Source: JAXGVG01 sp040773965
Lineage (GTDB): Bacteria > Pseudomonadota > Alphaproteobacteria > UBA9219
DNA length: 12,496 bases
Direction: 5' to 3'
Assembly: GCA_040773965.1 (NCBI GenBank)
Contig: JAXGVG010000043.1
Location: 1 to 12,496, forward strand
Shown: positions 1 through 7,532 of the stretch, in pieces
How the letters are laid out: each line of letters starts with the position of its first letter
Numbering within the stretch: the stretch's first letter is position 1
Position numbers and translations under genes: made by a program
The notes under the pieces: model-generated
What the model saw: only the letters and a program-made list of their open reading frames with translations
The model's database searches: none
What the model was told of the DNA's origin: nothing

Positions 1-1372
1 CCGCCGTCCAGTTGGCAAGGTATTTGGGGCCCTTAAGGAAGTCCTCCATCGCTCGCACGCATGCCCACGCGCGGTTGTAATAGAGCTGCAGGATCGCCGC
101 CGAAAAAAAGCGCCAGAGCTCCCTCAACGCGCCTTTTTTGTCGAGAATGCCGTGGTATGCGTACGCAGACAGGATGTTGCATAAATAATAATAGGATTTG
201 TACGGCGCGCGCTTGGCGTAAAAAGGATCGTGCCAGACGGCAAGACCGGCCCAGCTGACGTTTTGCACCTTGTCCTTGAGGCGGATGGCGAATTCAATAT
301 CGTCGATGTAAAGAAAAAAAGGCATCGGTAAATTGTCTTTGGACAATTCGCCGGTTGAAACCGCATAACACCACCACGCGTTGTAGTCGATAAAATCGAC
401 TTTGGAGAAAAGATTGAGGCCCTTTTCCGAGCGAATGTCGGCATTGTGGGCGACTCCCTGAAACCCGAGGGCCTCCGGGTGCAGAACGGAACCGGCTTCG
501 TGAAGGCCGGTATGCGTCAGGCCGTCCAGCATATGGCTGCCGACGGCGATATGATCGTGGAGGTAGCCAAGGAGAATAGGCAATCGCCGGAAGACGGCGG
601 GATCGATGCGAATGTCGTCGTCGAGCCGCAACAGGTAATTGCAATCGCCGGATTCAAGAGCCTCAAGAATGCCGCGCGCCATACCGCCGGCGCTGCCGGT
701 GTTGGCCTGCTCGATCAGTTTGAACGGCATATCCTTAAGATAATCGGGCAAAAGCTTCTCAAGCCGTTGTCGCAACCCCTTGGCGGCATGATTGATGACG
801 GTGATCCGATGGACAAGATTTTCGCGTTGCAAGACATTTAAATTCGCCAGCGTCTCCGCGAGTTCCTTTTCCCGGTTGAAGGTGCACATGGTCGCCTCAA
901 GGCGCGCCTCGCGCCGGGGCGGCAAGGATGTGCGCCAGACAATGTCGTCAATGATGGTGTTGTCTTCGCGTGAAAGAAATTGAACGAAGACGCGGCCATG
1001 CGTCGTGGGAAAAGAGGCCGGCTCGGGTACGGGGATAACATAAGCGCCGGCGGAGCCGGTAAGGTCGGCTTCATACAGGAGTTCAAGCTTGATTTCCGGC
1101 GAATAACGGTAGAGGCGAAAGCGCGCCCTGCCGTTCAGTTTGAAAGTGAAATAGACTTGTTCAACGTCCGTATAACGCCGCCAATAACATTCGTAAAAAC
1201 TGCCGAAATAGGTGTTGAGGTCGAATTCGCAGCCGCGCGAGAGGATGATCGCTTTCCGGTTGTCGCGCATCAGGGGCAGCTGATGCCCGCCGCCGCGATA
1301 ATGATAATAAAGCGCCCGGATTCGCGGATCGGAACTTAGGGGAACGCTCTGCAATTCAAAAAGGTCTGTCAT
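1..1372 (-). CDS. GlfT2-like glycosyltransferase, copy A (3' end cut by window edge)
   Basis: The frame is open from the ATG at 1372 to the window edge: 457 codons seen, with about 170 C-terminal residues missing by comparison with the 633-residue sister gene at 3339-5240. Order of parts: N-terminal beta-sandwich region (about 1-155, with FYECYWRRYT at 59-68), then a GT-A fold of family GT2. Visible motifs are TFNRE at 164-168, DDD at 251-253 (metal and UDP binding in GlfT2), WW at 333-334 (acceptor site), DD at 357-358 (the second Asp matches the catalytic base) and WHDPF at 380-384, whose His matches the metal ligand. In mycobacteria the family adds galactofuranose from UDP-Galf to a lipid-linked glycan at the inner face of the membrane; the donor here is inferred. 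It lies 14 nt downstream of copy B on the same strand, so it is probably co-transcribed. No clear ribosome binding site is seen; the start is set by the family's shared opening (LFELQ here, LYELQ in B and C). One oddity is Cys398, where the other three copies have Arg in LRN. Confidence 0.92.
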   Translation of the reverse strand, partial: MTDLFELQSVPLSSDPRIRALYYHYRGGGHQLPLMRDNRKAIILSRGCEFDLNTYFGSFYECYWRRYTDVEQVYFTFKLNGRARFRLYRYSPEIKLELLYEADLTGSAGAYVIPVPEPASFPTTHGRVFVQFLSREDNTIIDDIVWRTSLPPRREARLEATMCTFNREKELAETLANLNVLQRENLVHRITVINHAAKGLRQRLEKLLPDYLKDMPFKLIEQANTGSAGGMARGILEALESGDCNYLLRLDDDIRIDPAVFRRLPILLGYLHDHIAVGSHMLDGLTHTGLHEAGSVLHPEALGFQGVAHNADIRSEKGLNLFSKVDFIDYNAWWCYAVSTGELSKDNLPMPFFLYIDDIEFAIRLKDKVQNVSWAGLAVWHDPFYAKRAPYKSYYYLCNILSAYAYHGILDKKGALRELWRFFSAAILQLYYNRAWACVRAMEDFLKGPKYLANWTA

Positions 1373-1386
1373 GGCGATGGGCCGTT

Positions 1387-3264
1387 TCAGGAAGCCTTTC
1401 GCAAAAAGGACGACCTGGACTCCGCCGCGGGCGCCGTCTCTTTTCGGGGAAGCCCCAACCGTTCGCGCCACCAGGTTTCCGTCGTCAAGGCGTCCGTCGC
1501 CGCTCTGTCCCGCCGCCCCACGCGGCCGGTGGCGAACGCGAACCGCGCTTTGAAATAACGGAACAGAAGCGCACGGATTTTTTTAGGATCGCGAACGTAA
1601 ACGTGGCACACATCGTCCCGGTCATGAGAAACGGCAATCCGGTTCTGTCCGGCGCCGGCCCAAACGCCCCACCCATGCCAATAATCGACGAACCTTAGCG
1701 GGGCATTCGGACGCGCGGGCCGTAACAGGTCGCCCAGAATGCGCAGGGCCACGCAAAGAGGCTGCATCCATGCACGCTTGGGAGGTTTGCCGGTCAGGAC
1801 GGCCGGCAACAGTCGGACGGGCCGGGGAATGTCCGGCTCGGACCAGCGTTTTTCCTCGGCGGCCAGTCGGCGATGAACCTCGGGCGTCCATTCGGCGAGC
1901 GCCTGCGGACCTTTGATGAAGTCTTCCATGGCTTGCACGACGGCCCAGGCGCGCGCGTAGTAGAACAGCATGATATAATTCGTGAAAAGCTTACCGAAAC
2001 TTTGCAGGATTTGTTTTTTGTCGAAAACTTTATGGCGCTCTCTTAGAAAGAGTTGATTGCGCAGGAAATAATAGAATTTGAGCGCCGATTGTTTGACGTA
2101 AGGCGGATCGTGCCAGACGCAAACGCCCGGCCAGTTGACGCTTTCGACGCCGTTTTCTCTCAGCCGCGGGCCGTAATCGACGTCGTCGAACTGGGTAAAA
2201 ATGGGCATGGGGAATCCGGTGGCGGCGATTTCCTTTACGGCGAACGCCATGCACCACCAGGAAACGTAGTCGCAAAACTCCACTTGGGCGTAAAGATCGA
2301 GGGCTTTGGGCGAGATGATGTCTTCCCGGTGACGGCTCGCCGCCGGGAATATGTCATGAAAATTGATGCCGTAACCGATCGTGAAATTTCGCGTAGGCTC
2401 CAGCTTGTTCAGCATATAGGAGCCGATAGCAACCTTGTCGTTCAACCATCGCAGCAGAAGCGGTAGCCGCCGGAAGGTGTGGGGATCGATGAATATATCG
2501 TCGTCGAGACGCAAAAGGTAATTGCAGGCGCCGGATTCAATCGCCTCGATCATGCTCCGCGCCATACCGCCTGGACTGCCGGTGTTGGGTTGATCGATGA
2601 GTTTGAACGTCATGCCTTTGGCGTGATCGGGCAAAAGCTTTTCCAGACGTTCGCGCAGGCCGTTTTCGGCATGGTTGATGACGGTGATCTGTTGAACCAG
2701 ATTCTCGCGCTGCAGGACGGCGAGATTGCCAAGCGTATCCGCAAGGTCCCTGTCGCGGTTGTAGACGCACATGGTCGCTTCAAGATTGACCTCGCGCTGA
2801 GGCGGCAGGGGCGTTTGCCAACTCAGGTCCGAAATTGTGACGTTGTCGTGCCGCGCGAGAAAACGCGCGTGAATCCGTCCATGCGTCGTAGGATAGGTTC
2901 CGGGTTCGGAGACGGGGATGACAAACGTCTCGCCCGTGCCGATAAGGTCGGCTTCGTAAAGGCACACTTCCTTGATTTCCGGCGAGAAGCGGTAAAGCCT
3001 TACCCGCGCCTTTCCATGCAGATGAAAGGTCAAAAAAACTTCTTTGACAGGCGTATAACGGCGCCAATAGCATTCATAGAAACTGCCAAAATAGGTGTTG
3101 AGATCGAACTCGCATCCGCCCGGAAGCGTTATGCCCTTGCGGTCGTCGCTGACGACGGGCAACAGGTGGTCGCCGCCGCGCGTATGAAAGTAAAGAGGCC
3201 TGACGCGAGTGTCCGGCGTCAGTGGAACGTTCTGAAGTTCATAAAGATTTGGCATTGGAATCAT
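1387..3264 (-). CDS. GlfT2-like glycosyltransferase, copy B
   Basis: With this start the protein has 625 residues, close to mycobacterial GlfT2 (about 637). It has the full family architecture: N-terminal beta domain (CYWRRYT near 65-71), GT-A core, then a helical C-terminal region including RFVDYWHGWG and HDRDDVCHVY. Catalytic motifs with this numbering are DDD at 254-256, WW at 336-337, DD at 360-361 and WHDPP from 384 (His385). DQPNTGSPGG near 224 matches the DQPNLGGSGG loop that I recall from the M. tuberculosis enzyme. The likely role is transfer of a furanose sugar to a membrane-bound glycan. The start is uncertain: ATG 3264, ATG 3255 and TTG 3288 are all in frame, and none has a good ribosome binding site. 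I chose 3264 because the sisters begin just before L(Y/F)ELQ. Upstream in the same frame is a strongly SD-led ATG at 3300 followed by TAA (see findings). It is the middle gene of the three-gene minus-strand run, 74 nt after copy C and 14 nt before copy A. The segment between the DDD and WW motifs differs strongly from A and C, suggesting a different acceptor. Confidence 0.93.
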   Translation of the reverse strand: MIPMPNLYELQNVPLTPDTRVRPLYFHTRGGDHLLPVVSDDRKGITLPGGCEFDLNTYFGSFYECYWRRYTPVKEVFLTFHLHGKARVRLYRFSPEIKEVCLYEADLIGTGETFVIPVSEPGTYPTTHGRIHARFLARHDNVTISDLSWQTPLPPQREVNLEATMCVYNRDRDLADTLGNLAVLQRENLVQQITVINHAENGLRERLEKLLPDHAKGMTFKLIDQPNTGSPGGMARSMIEAIESGACNYLLRLDDDIFIDPHTFRRLPLLLRWLNDKVAIGSYMLNKLEPTRNFTIGYGINFHDIFPAASRHREDIISPKALDLYAQVEFCDYVSWWCMAFAVKEIAATGFPMPIFTQFDDVDYGPRLRENGVESVNWPGVCVWHDPPYVKQSALKFYYFLRNQLFLRERHKVFDKKQILQSFGKLFTNYIMLFYYARAWAVVQAMEDFIKGPQALAEWTPEVHRRLAAEEKRWSEPDIPRPVRLLPAVLTGKPPKRAWMQPLCVALRILGDLLRPARPNAPLRFVDYWHGWGVWAGAGQNRIAVSHDRDDVCHVYVRDPKKIRALLFRYFKARFAFATGRVGRRDRAATDALTTETWWRERLGLPRKETAPAAESRSSFLRKAS

Positions 3265-3338
3265 TCGTGAAAAAAGGAAGGACGCCAATTCTTAGAGCAT
3301 AACTTTCCCCCGGAATAAATCTTAATTATGCCGCGCGT

Positions 3339-5240
3339 TCACGAGGCTTTTTTGAGGGGCAAGGTTTGTTCCTTCTCCGCCGCAAGCTCTTCAATGATGG
3401 AAAGCGGCTTCATGGCCGGCGCATAGCCCGTTTTTTGCGCCCAGAACTCCTCGGTTATCAACTTCTCCATGGCGGACCTGTAACGGTGAGGCGAGGGGGC
3501 CAGAAGGATCCTGAAATAGGCTTTCCAGAAACGGACGAGCAAGTGAGCAAGCTTGCGGGGATCGCGGTTAAAGACGTGGCAAACATCGTCCCTGTCGTGA
3601 TTGATGGCCAGCCTGTCCTGGCCGCCGCCGCCCCAGAGGTGCCATTGGGTCCAGTATTCGACAAACCGGAGGGGCGCGTTCCGTTTGACGGGACGCAAAA
3701 GGTCGCCAAGAATGCGGAAAAACGCAAAAGCGGGCCACAGGCGCCTGAAACGGGGCGCTTTGGAGGTTTCTCCTGCTCTTTGGATTTCAACGACGCCGAG
3801 GGATCGCGGAAGATCCTTCTGCGTCCAGGTTTTTTCCTCGTCGATTATGTGGCGTACCGATTCAGGCGTCCAGTCGGAAAGGACTTCCGGGCCTTTCAGG
3901 AAGTCTTCCATGGCTTTTACGACGGCCCAGGACCGGTGATAATAGAATTGAAGAAGCGGCGCGTTGAATCTCTGACGAAGTTTCCTCAGGAATTCCATTT
4001 TGTTGAAAAAGCCGTGGTAGGCGTATGCAAACAGCGAGTTGCGGAGGCAGTAGTAAATATTGTAGGCGGCGATGTTGACTTCAAAAGGCTCATGCCAGAT
4101 AGCGAGACCGGCCCAGGGAACGGTTTTCGCGCCCAGCGTCTGGAGACGAATGCCGAACTCGATATCGTCCATTCTGAAAAAGAAAGGGAAAGGAAGCTGA
4201 TTCCGGGAAAGCTCCTTAACCGGCGCGGTGAAGCACCACCAGGCGTTGTAATCGACGAAGTCGACGTGCGCGAACTGGTTGAGATTGTGGCCGACCGCGA
4301 CATCAAGGCCATGGGCAACGGACTTTTTGCAGAACCTGTCGGGATACAGCTGGGATCCGGCTTCATAAACGGTCGATCGGGAGAAGGCGTTCAACATATG
4401 GCTGCCGATCGTGGTGCGGTCGTTGATGTAACCAAGCAAAAGGGGCAGGCGGCGCAGGACTTCGTCGTCGAAGTCGATGTCGTCGTCAAGGCGCATAAGG
4501 TAGTTGCACGTCCCTGAATCGAGCGTTTCCAGAATGCTGCGGGCCATGCCGCCGGCGCCGCCGGTGTTGGGTTGATCGATAAGCTTGAACTTCACGCTCT
4601 TGGCTTGTTCGGGAAGGAATTTATCCAGCCGTTTCCGCAGACCGTCCTCCGCATGATTGATCACGGTTATTTCATGAAGAAGATTGTCGCGCTGCAGGCT
4701 CGAAAACTTTGTCAGAATGTTTGCGAGCGCTTTTTCGCGGTTGTAGGTGCACAGCGTGGCCTCGAGCCGGACCTTGCGCCGGGGCTCCAGCGGCGTCCGC
4801 CAGCAAAGATCGGAGAGAACGGTATTGTCATCGTAGGAGCGCATGCGCGCATAAAGGCGGCCATGCGTCGTCGGGTAGTGAAGGGGTTCGCGAACGGGTA
4901 TGGCAAGCGTTTCACCGTTGCCGCTCAGGTCGGCTTCATACAAAAGCTCTTCCTTGATTTCGGGCGAGAAGCGAAAAAGGCTCAGCCTGATATTTCCTTT
5001 AAGGCGAAAAGTGAGAAAAACGTCGGTAACGCGCGTATAGCGCCGCCAATAACATTCATAAAAACTGCCGAAATAGGTGCCGAGATCGAGATCGCAGCCG
5101 CCCGCCAGAGCAATGGATTTGCGGTCGTCGCTTATGACGGGAAGCCGGAAACCGTTAACATTGAAGCGGTAATAGAGAGAGCGTACGCGCGTATCGAATG
5201 TCAGTGGTATGTTTTGTAACTCATACAGATGGGGTACCAT
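3339..5240 (-). CDS. GlfT2-like glycosyltransferase, copy C (first gene of minus-strand run)
   Basis: Complete 633-residue protein with a firm start: the ATG at 5240 follows a GAGG Shine-Dalgarno with a 7-nt spacer, and the protein opens MVPHLYELQ. The beta-rich N-terminal domain (about 1-155) carries FYECYWRRYT at 60-69. The GT-A core has TYNRE at 165-169, DQPNTGGAGG at 222-231, DDD at 252-254, WW at 334-335, DD at 358-359 and WHEPF from 382 (His383). His409 in AYAYHG aligns with a conserved GlfT2 histidine. The C-terminal part has RFVEYWTQW and HDRDDVCHVF, shared with copy B. In GlfT2 the DDD motif and the histidine bind the metal and the second Asp of DD is the catalytic base, so this copy looks active. 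It is expected to be a peripheral membrane enzyme making a furanosyl polymer. It is the closest sister of copy A by eye, including EAGS in the acceptor loop. Transcription probably starts in the divergent region at 5241-5511. Confidence 0.95.
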   Translation of the reverse strand: MVPHLYELQNIPLTFDTRVRSLYYRFNVNGFRLPVISDDRKSIALAGGCDLDLGTYFGSFYECYWRRYTRVTDVFLTFRLKGNIRLSLFRFSPEIKEELLYEADLSGNGETLAIPVREPLHYPTTHGRLYARMRSYDDNTVLSDLCWRTPLEPRRKVRLEATLCTYNREKALANILTKFSSLQRDNLLHEITVINHAEDGLRKRLDKFLPEQAKSVKFKLIDQPNTGGAGGMARSILETLDSGTCNYLMRLDDDIDFDDEVLRRLPLLLGYINDRTTIGSHMLNAFSRSTVYEAGSQLYPDRFCKKSVAHGLDVAVGHNLNQFAHVDFVDYNAWWCFTAPVKELSRNQLPFPFFFRMDDIEFGIRLQTLGAKTVPWAGLAIWHEPFEVNIAAYNIYYCLRNSLFAYAYHGFFNKMEFLRKLRQRFNAPLLQFYYHRSWAVVKAMEDFLKGPEVLSDWTPESVRHIIDEEKTWTQKDLPRSLGVVEIQRAGETSKAPRFRRLWPAFAFFRILGDLLRPVKRNAPLRFVEYWTQWHLWGGGGQDRLAINHDRDDVCHVFNRDPRKLAHLLVRFWKAYFRILLAPSPHRYRSAMEKLITEEFWAQKTGYAPAMKPLSIIEELAAEKEQTLPLKKAS

Positions 5241-5247
5241 TACGAAT

Positions 5248-5251
5248 CCTC
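5248..5251 (-). promoter_or_regulatory. Ribosome binding site of copy C
   Basis: GAGG on the minus strand, 7 nt before the ATG at 5240. It fixes the start of the first GlfT2-like gene of the minus-strand run. Confidence 0.75.
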
Positions 5252-5279
5252 AACGACTGATAACGACTCAGGAAGGCAC

Positions 5280-5306
5280 TTTGTAGGCGTGAACGTTCGT
5301 TGTCAA
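5280..5306 (-). promoter_or_regulatory. Possible promoter for the minus-strand GlfT2-like genes
   Basis: On the minus strand, TTGACA (5306-5301, exact -35 consensus) is followed after 15 nt by TACAAA (5285-5280, four of six matches to the -10 consensus). The spacer is shorter than the usual 17 nt. An 8-bp palindrome, GAACGTTC, lies between the two boxes, where a repressor could act. This is a motif match only. Confidence 0.35.
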
Positions 5307-5321
5307 AACAGAACGTCGTTG
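5291..5321. repeat. Two operator-like direct repeats, GAACGTTCGTTG and GAACGTCGTTG
   Basis: The two copies start at 5291 and 5311, 20 bp apart (about two helical turns), and differ by one inserted base. The first contains the perfect palindrome GAACGTTC. They overlap the possible minus-strand promoter. A second pair, CAACGACT at 5251 and TAACGACT at 5261, lies 10 bp apart closer to the copy C start. They could be binding sites for a local regulator, but they are short and chance remains possible. Confidence 0.35.
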
Positions 5322-5351
5322 AACGGCAAGACCATTTTATGTTCGGGGATG

Positions 5352-5364
5352 AAACGGTCCGTTT
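5352..5364. repeat. Inverted repeat AAACGG-N-CCGTTT
   Basis: Perfect 6-bp arms around one central base, in the divergent intergenic region between the GlfT2-like run and the epimerase gene. The size and position suit an operator. The loop is too short for it to act as an RNA hairpin. Confidence 0.3.
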
Positions 5365-5417
5365 AGCTTTTAGGCGGGGAATTCAGACTTGATGTTTGCG
5401 TGACCGGAAAAGGATTG

Positions 5418-5452
5418 TTGACAGGGTGAAACGATTACCACTGCGTTATAGT
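5418..5452 (+). promoter_or_regulatory. Promoter-like elements upstream of the epimerase gene
   Basis: TTGACA (5418-5423) and TATAGT (5447-5452) are both near consensus, but 23 nt apart, which is too far for one ordinary sigma-70 promoter. TATAGT may be used with a different weak -35, or with an activator. They lie 60-95 nt before the ATG at 5512. Confidence 0.3.
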
Positions 5453-5499
5453 CTGTGCAAGCATAAATCTCGAATCGTTCGCAAAAAATCGCGTAAAAA

Positions 5500-5504
5500 A
5501 GGAG
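5500..5504 (+). promoter_or_regulatory. Ribosome binding site of the epimerase gene
   Basis: AGGAG, 7 nt before the ATG at 5512, after an A-rich stretch. It is a strong Shine-Dalgarno and fixes that start. Confidence 0.75.
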
Positions 5505-5511
5505 CGGGTGA

Positions 5512-6420
5512 ATGAAGAAAAAAGTTTTGGTGACGGGCGGCGCGGGATTCATCGGCAGTCATTTGGCCGAAGCGTTGCTTGCGAAAAATTATCAGGTTCG
5601 CGTGATCGACAGCCTTATCTACGGTCGGCGCGAATGGGTGCCTGCGGCGGCCGAGTTTATCGAAGCGGACATCGCAAATAGTGAAGCGTGTCGGAAAGCC
5701 GCCGCCGGCGTGGACGGCATTTTTCACCTTGCCGCAATGTCCCGTCCCGGGCCTTCTTTCGACAGCGTGGAACTTTGCACATCGTCGAATATCGTCGGCA
5801 CGCAAAATATCCTTATCGCCGCGCGCGAGAACAAGGTGAAAAGATTTATTTACAGCGGCTCGTCCTGCTTTTACGGCAACCGCCCCATTCCCCACCGGGA
5901 ATACGAAACGCCGGGCGAGGCTCTGAATTTCTACGGTCTTACGAAAATGACGGGCGAGCAGTACGCGCTTCTTTTCGACGAACTTTTCGATCTTCCATCC
6001 GTGGTCTTGCGCTATTTTAACGTCTATGGGCCGCGCCAGCCGGAAACGGGCGCCTACGCGCTTGTGCTGGGCATCTTTCTGCGCGCGCAGTTGCGCGGCG
6101 AGCCGCTGACGATCCATGGCGATGGCGTGCAGCGCCGCGACTTCGTGCATGTGAACGATGTGGTGCGCGCGAATATTATGGCTTACGAAAGCGACGTCCG
6201 CCGTTCCATCCTGAACGTCGGCAGCGGAACGGATATATCGATCAAGGAACTGGCGGATCTTATATCGCCGAATCAGGTCCACACGCCGCCGCGTCCGGGG
6301 GATTCCAAAGCGACGCTGGCCGATATTACGCGCATTCGCAAGGCGTTGGGATGGAAACCTCAGGTCAGGTTTGAAGACGGCCTGCGCGACTTGATGCGGC
6401 ATATGGCGAAAGGCGCTTAA
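5512..6420 (+). CDS. NAD-dependent nucleotide-sugar epimerase (GalE-like, extended SDR)
   Basis: A 302-residue extended short-chain dehydrogenase/reductase. The N-terminal Rossmann motif is TGGAGFIGSH (8-17), with Asp33 at the end of beta-2 favouring NAD(H). FHLAA is at 71-75, the catalytic Ser region is SGSSCFYG (115-122), the YxxxK pair is Tyr141/Lys145, and NVYGPRQ is at 170-176. The C-terminal sugar-binding half has GDGVQRRDFVHVNDV (203-217). The likely reaction is 4-epimerisation of a UDP-hexose (UDP-Glc to UDP-Gal) or UDP-pentose (UDP-Xyl to UDP-L-Ara) in the cytoplasm; the sequence alone does not settle the substrate. A dehydratase of the RmlB type is less likely because the catalytic Asp-Glu pair next to Thr is absent. 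The start is set by the SD at 5500. It is divergent from the GlfT2-like run and convergent with the decarboxylase gene, overlapping its 3' end by 4 nt. Confidence 0.92.
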   Translation: MKKKVLVTGGAGFIGSHLAEALLAKNYQVRVIDSLIYGRREWVPAAAEFIEADIANSEACRKAAAGVDGIFHLAAMSRPGPSFDSVELCTSSNIVGTQNILIAARENKVKRFIYSGSSCFYGNRPIPHREYETPGEALNFYGLTKMTGEQYALLFDELFDLPSVVLRYFNVYGPRQPETGAYALVLGIFLRAQLRGEPLTIHGDGVQRRDFVHVNDVVRANIMAYESDVRRSILNVGSGTDISIKELADLISPNQVHTPPRPGDSKATLADITRIRKALGWKPQVRFEDGLRDLMRHMAKGA

Positions 6421-7367
6421 GCCCCGATCAATTCCCGGAAATACTCGATCGTGGGTTTCAGTCCCTTCTTCAGGGGAATCTTCGGCTCCCACCCGATAAC
6501 TTTTTTCGCCAAGGAAATATCGGGCTTGCGCTGGCGGGGATCGTCGGGCGGCTTGGGGTGGTAGGTTATTTTGGATTTGGATCCCGTCAACTCAATCACC
6601 ATTTCGGCCAGCTCCTTGATCGTGAACTCGCCGGGGTTGCCGAGATTCATGGGGCCCGTGAAGTCGTCGTCCGTGGCCATAAGCTTGATGAGCGCGGCGA
6701 CAAGATCGTCCACATAGCAGAACGAGCGCGTCTGCGCGCCGTCGCCGTAAATTGTGATGGGATCGCCTTTAAGCGCCTGCACAATGAAGCTTGAGACGAC
6801 GCGCCCGTCGTTGGGATGCGTGCGCGGGCCGTAGGTGTTGAACAGCCGCGCCACCTTGATGCGCAGGTTGTGCTGGCGGCGGTAATCGAAGAAAAGCGTC
6901 TCGGCGCAGCGCTTGCCCTCATCGTAGCAGGCGCGGGGCCCGATAGGGTTGACGTTGCCCCAATAGCTTTCGACTTGCGGATGCACGGACGGATCGCCGT
7001 AAACCTCGCTGGTCGAGGTCAAAAGTATTTTCGCTTTCCGGCGCTTGGCCAGCCCCAGCATGTTGATGGAACCTGTGACGCTGGTCTTCGTCGTCTGCAC
7101 CGGATCGAATTGATAGTGGATGGGCGACGCGGGGCAGGCGAGGTGATAGATTTCGTCCACCTCGACATAGAGCGGAAAGCACACGTCGTGCCGCATGACC
7201 TCGAAATGCGGGTTGCCGAGAAGATGCTGGATGTTCTCGCGCGTGCCGGTAAAGAAATTGTCGACGCAAAGCACGGCGCAACGGTCGCGCAACAGATGCT
7301 CGCACAGATGGGAACCGAGAAAACCGGCGCCGCCGGTGACCAGAACGCGTTTATAGGTTCGTTGCAT
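6417..7367 (-). CDS. uxs: UDP-glucuronate decarboxylase (UDP-xylose synthase)
   Basis: A 316-residue extended SDR, the usual length for soluble bacterial UXS. It shows TGGAGFLGSH (11-20), Asp36 at the end of beta-2, the family signature LACPASPIHYQ (76-86), TSEVYGD with catalytic Glu121 (119-125), GPRACYDEGKR (143-153) with the Tyr148/Lys152 pair, and YGDGAQTRSFCYVDD. The enzyme oxidises UDP-glucuronate at C4, decarboxylates it and reduces the product to UDP-xylose with bound NAD+. UDP-xylose can be used directly or epimerised to UDP-L-arabinose. The gene is a single minus-strand unit: its stop overlaps the epimerase stop in the shared TTAA at 6417-6420. No clear ribosome binding site precedes the ATG at 7367, but that ATG sits six residues before the Rossmann strand, as expected. 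UDP-glucose dehydrogenase, which makes its substrate, is not in the window. Confidence 0.95.
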   Translation of the reverse strand: MQRTYKRVLVTGGAGFLGSHLCEHLLRDRCAVLCVDNFFTGTRENIQHLLGNPHFEVMRHDVCFPLYVEVDEIYHLACPASPIHYQFDPVQTTKTSVTGSINMLGLAKRRKAKILLTSTSEVYGDPSVHPQVESYWGNVNPIGPRACYDEGKRCAETLFFDYRRQHNLRIKVARLFNTYGPRTHPNDGRVVSSFIVQALKGDPITIYGDGAQTRSFCYVDDLVAALIKLMATDDDFTGPMNLGNPGEFTIKELAEMVIELTGSKSKITYHPKPPDDPRQRKPDISLAKKVIGWEPKIPLKKGLKPTIEYFRELIGA

Positions 7368-7532
7368 GCGGAAAGAAAAAGCGAAGGAAAAGGCGATTCG
7401 GAGCTAAACGTAAAGGAATGGCCGGAGAATGCAAGAAGCTAAAGAATTTCGTTCAAAGCGTTCCCATATTAAACCTTGCCGTGCCGCGTTTTGTCCGATA
7501 CTTTTTCGCGGCGCCTGCCATGTTTCAGCCGC

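Noticed and set aside
446..841. 131-codon plus-strand open frame
   Set aside because: Antisense to copy A; the matching shadow frames in B and C show it is a by-product of the GlfT2-like coding sequence.
2479..3270. 263-codon plus-strand open frame
   Set aside because: Antisense to copy B, with the same kind of shadow translation as in copies A and C at equivalent positions.
3366..4517. 383-codon plus-strand open frame
   Set aside because: It lies inside copy C on the opposite strand; its translation has no recognisable motifs, while copy C carries full catalytic motifs. It is a shadow caused by codon bias.
1..5240. Tandem copies as one broken gene
   Set aside because: Each copy has its own start and motifs, and copies B and C are complete with stops at the expected lengths, so they are paralogues and not fragments.
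5446..6492. 348-codon minus-strand open frame
   Set aside because: Antisense to the clear epimerase gene, Arg/His-rich translation, no family features.
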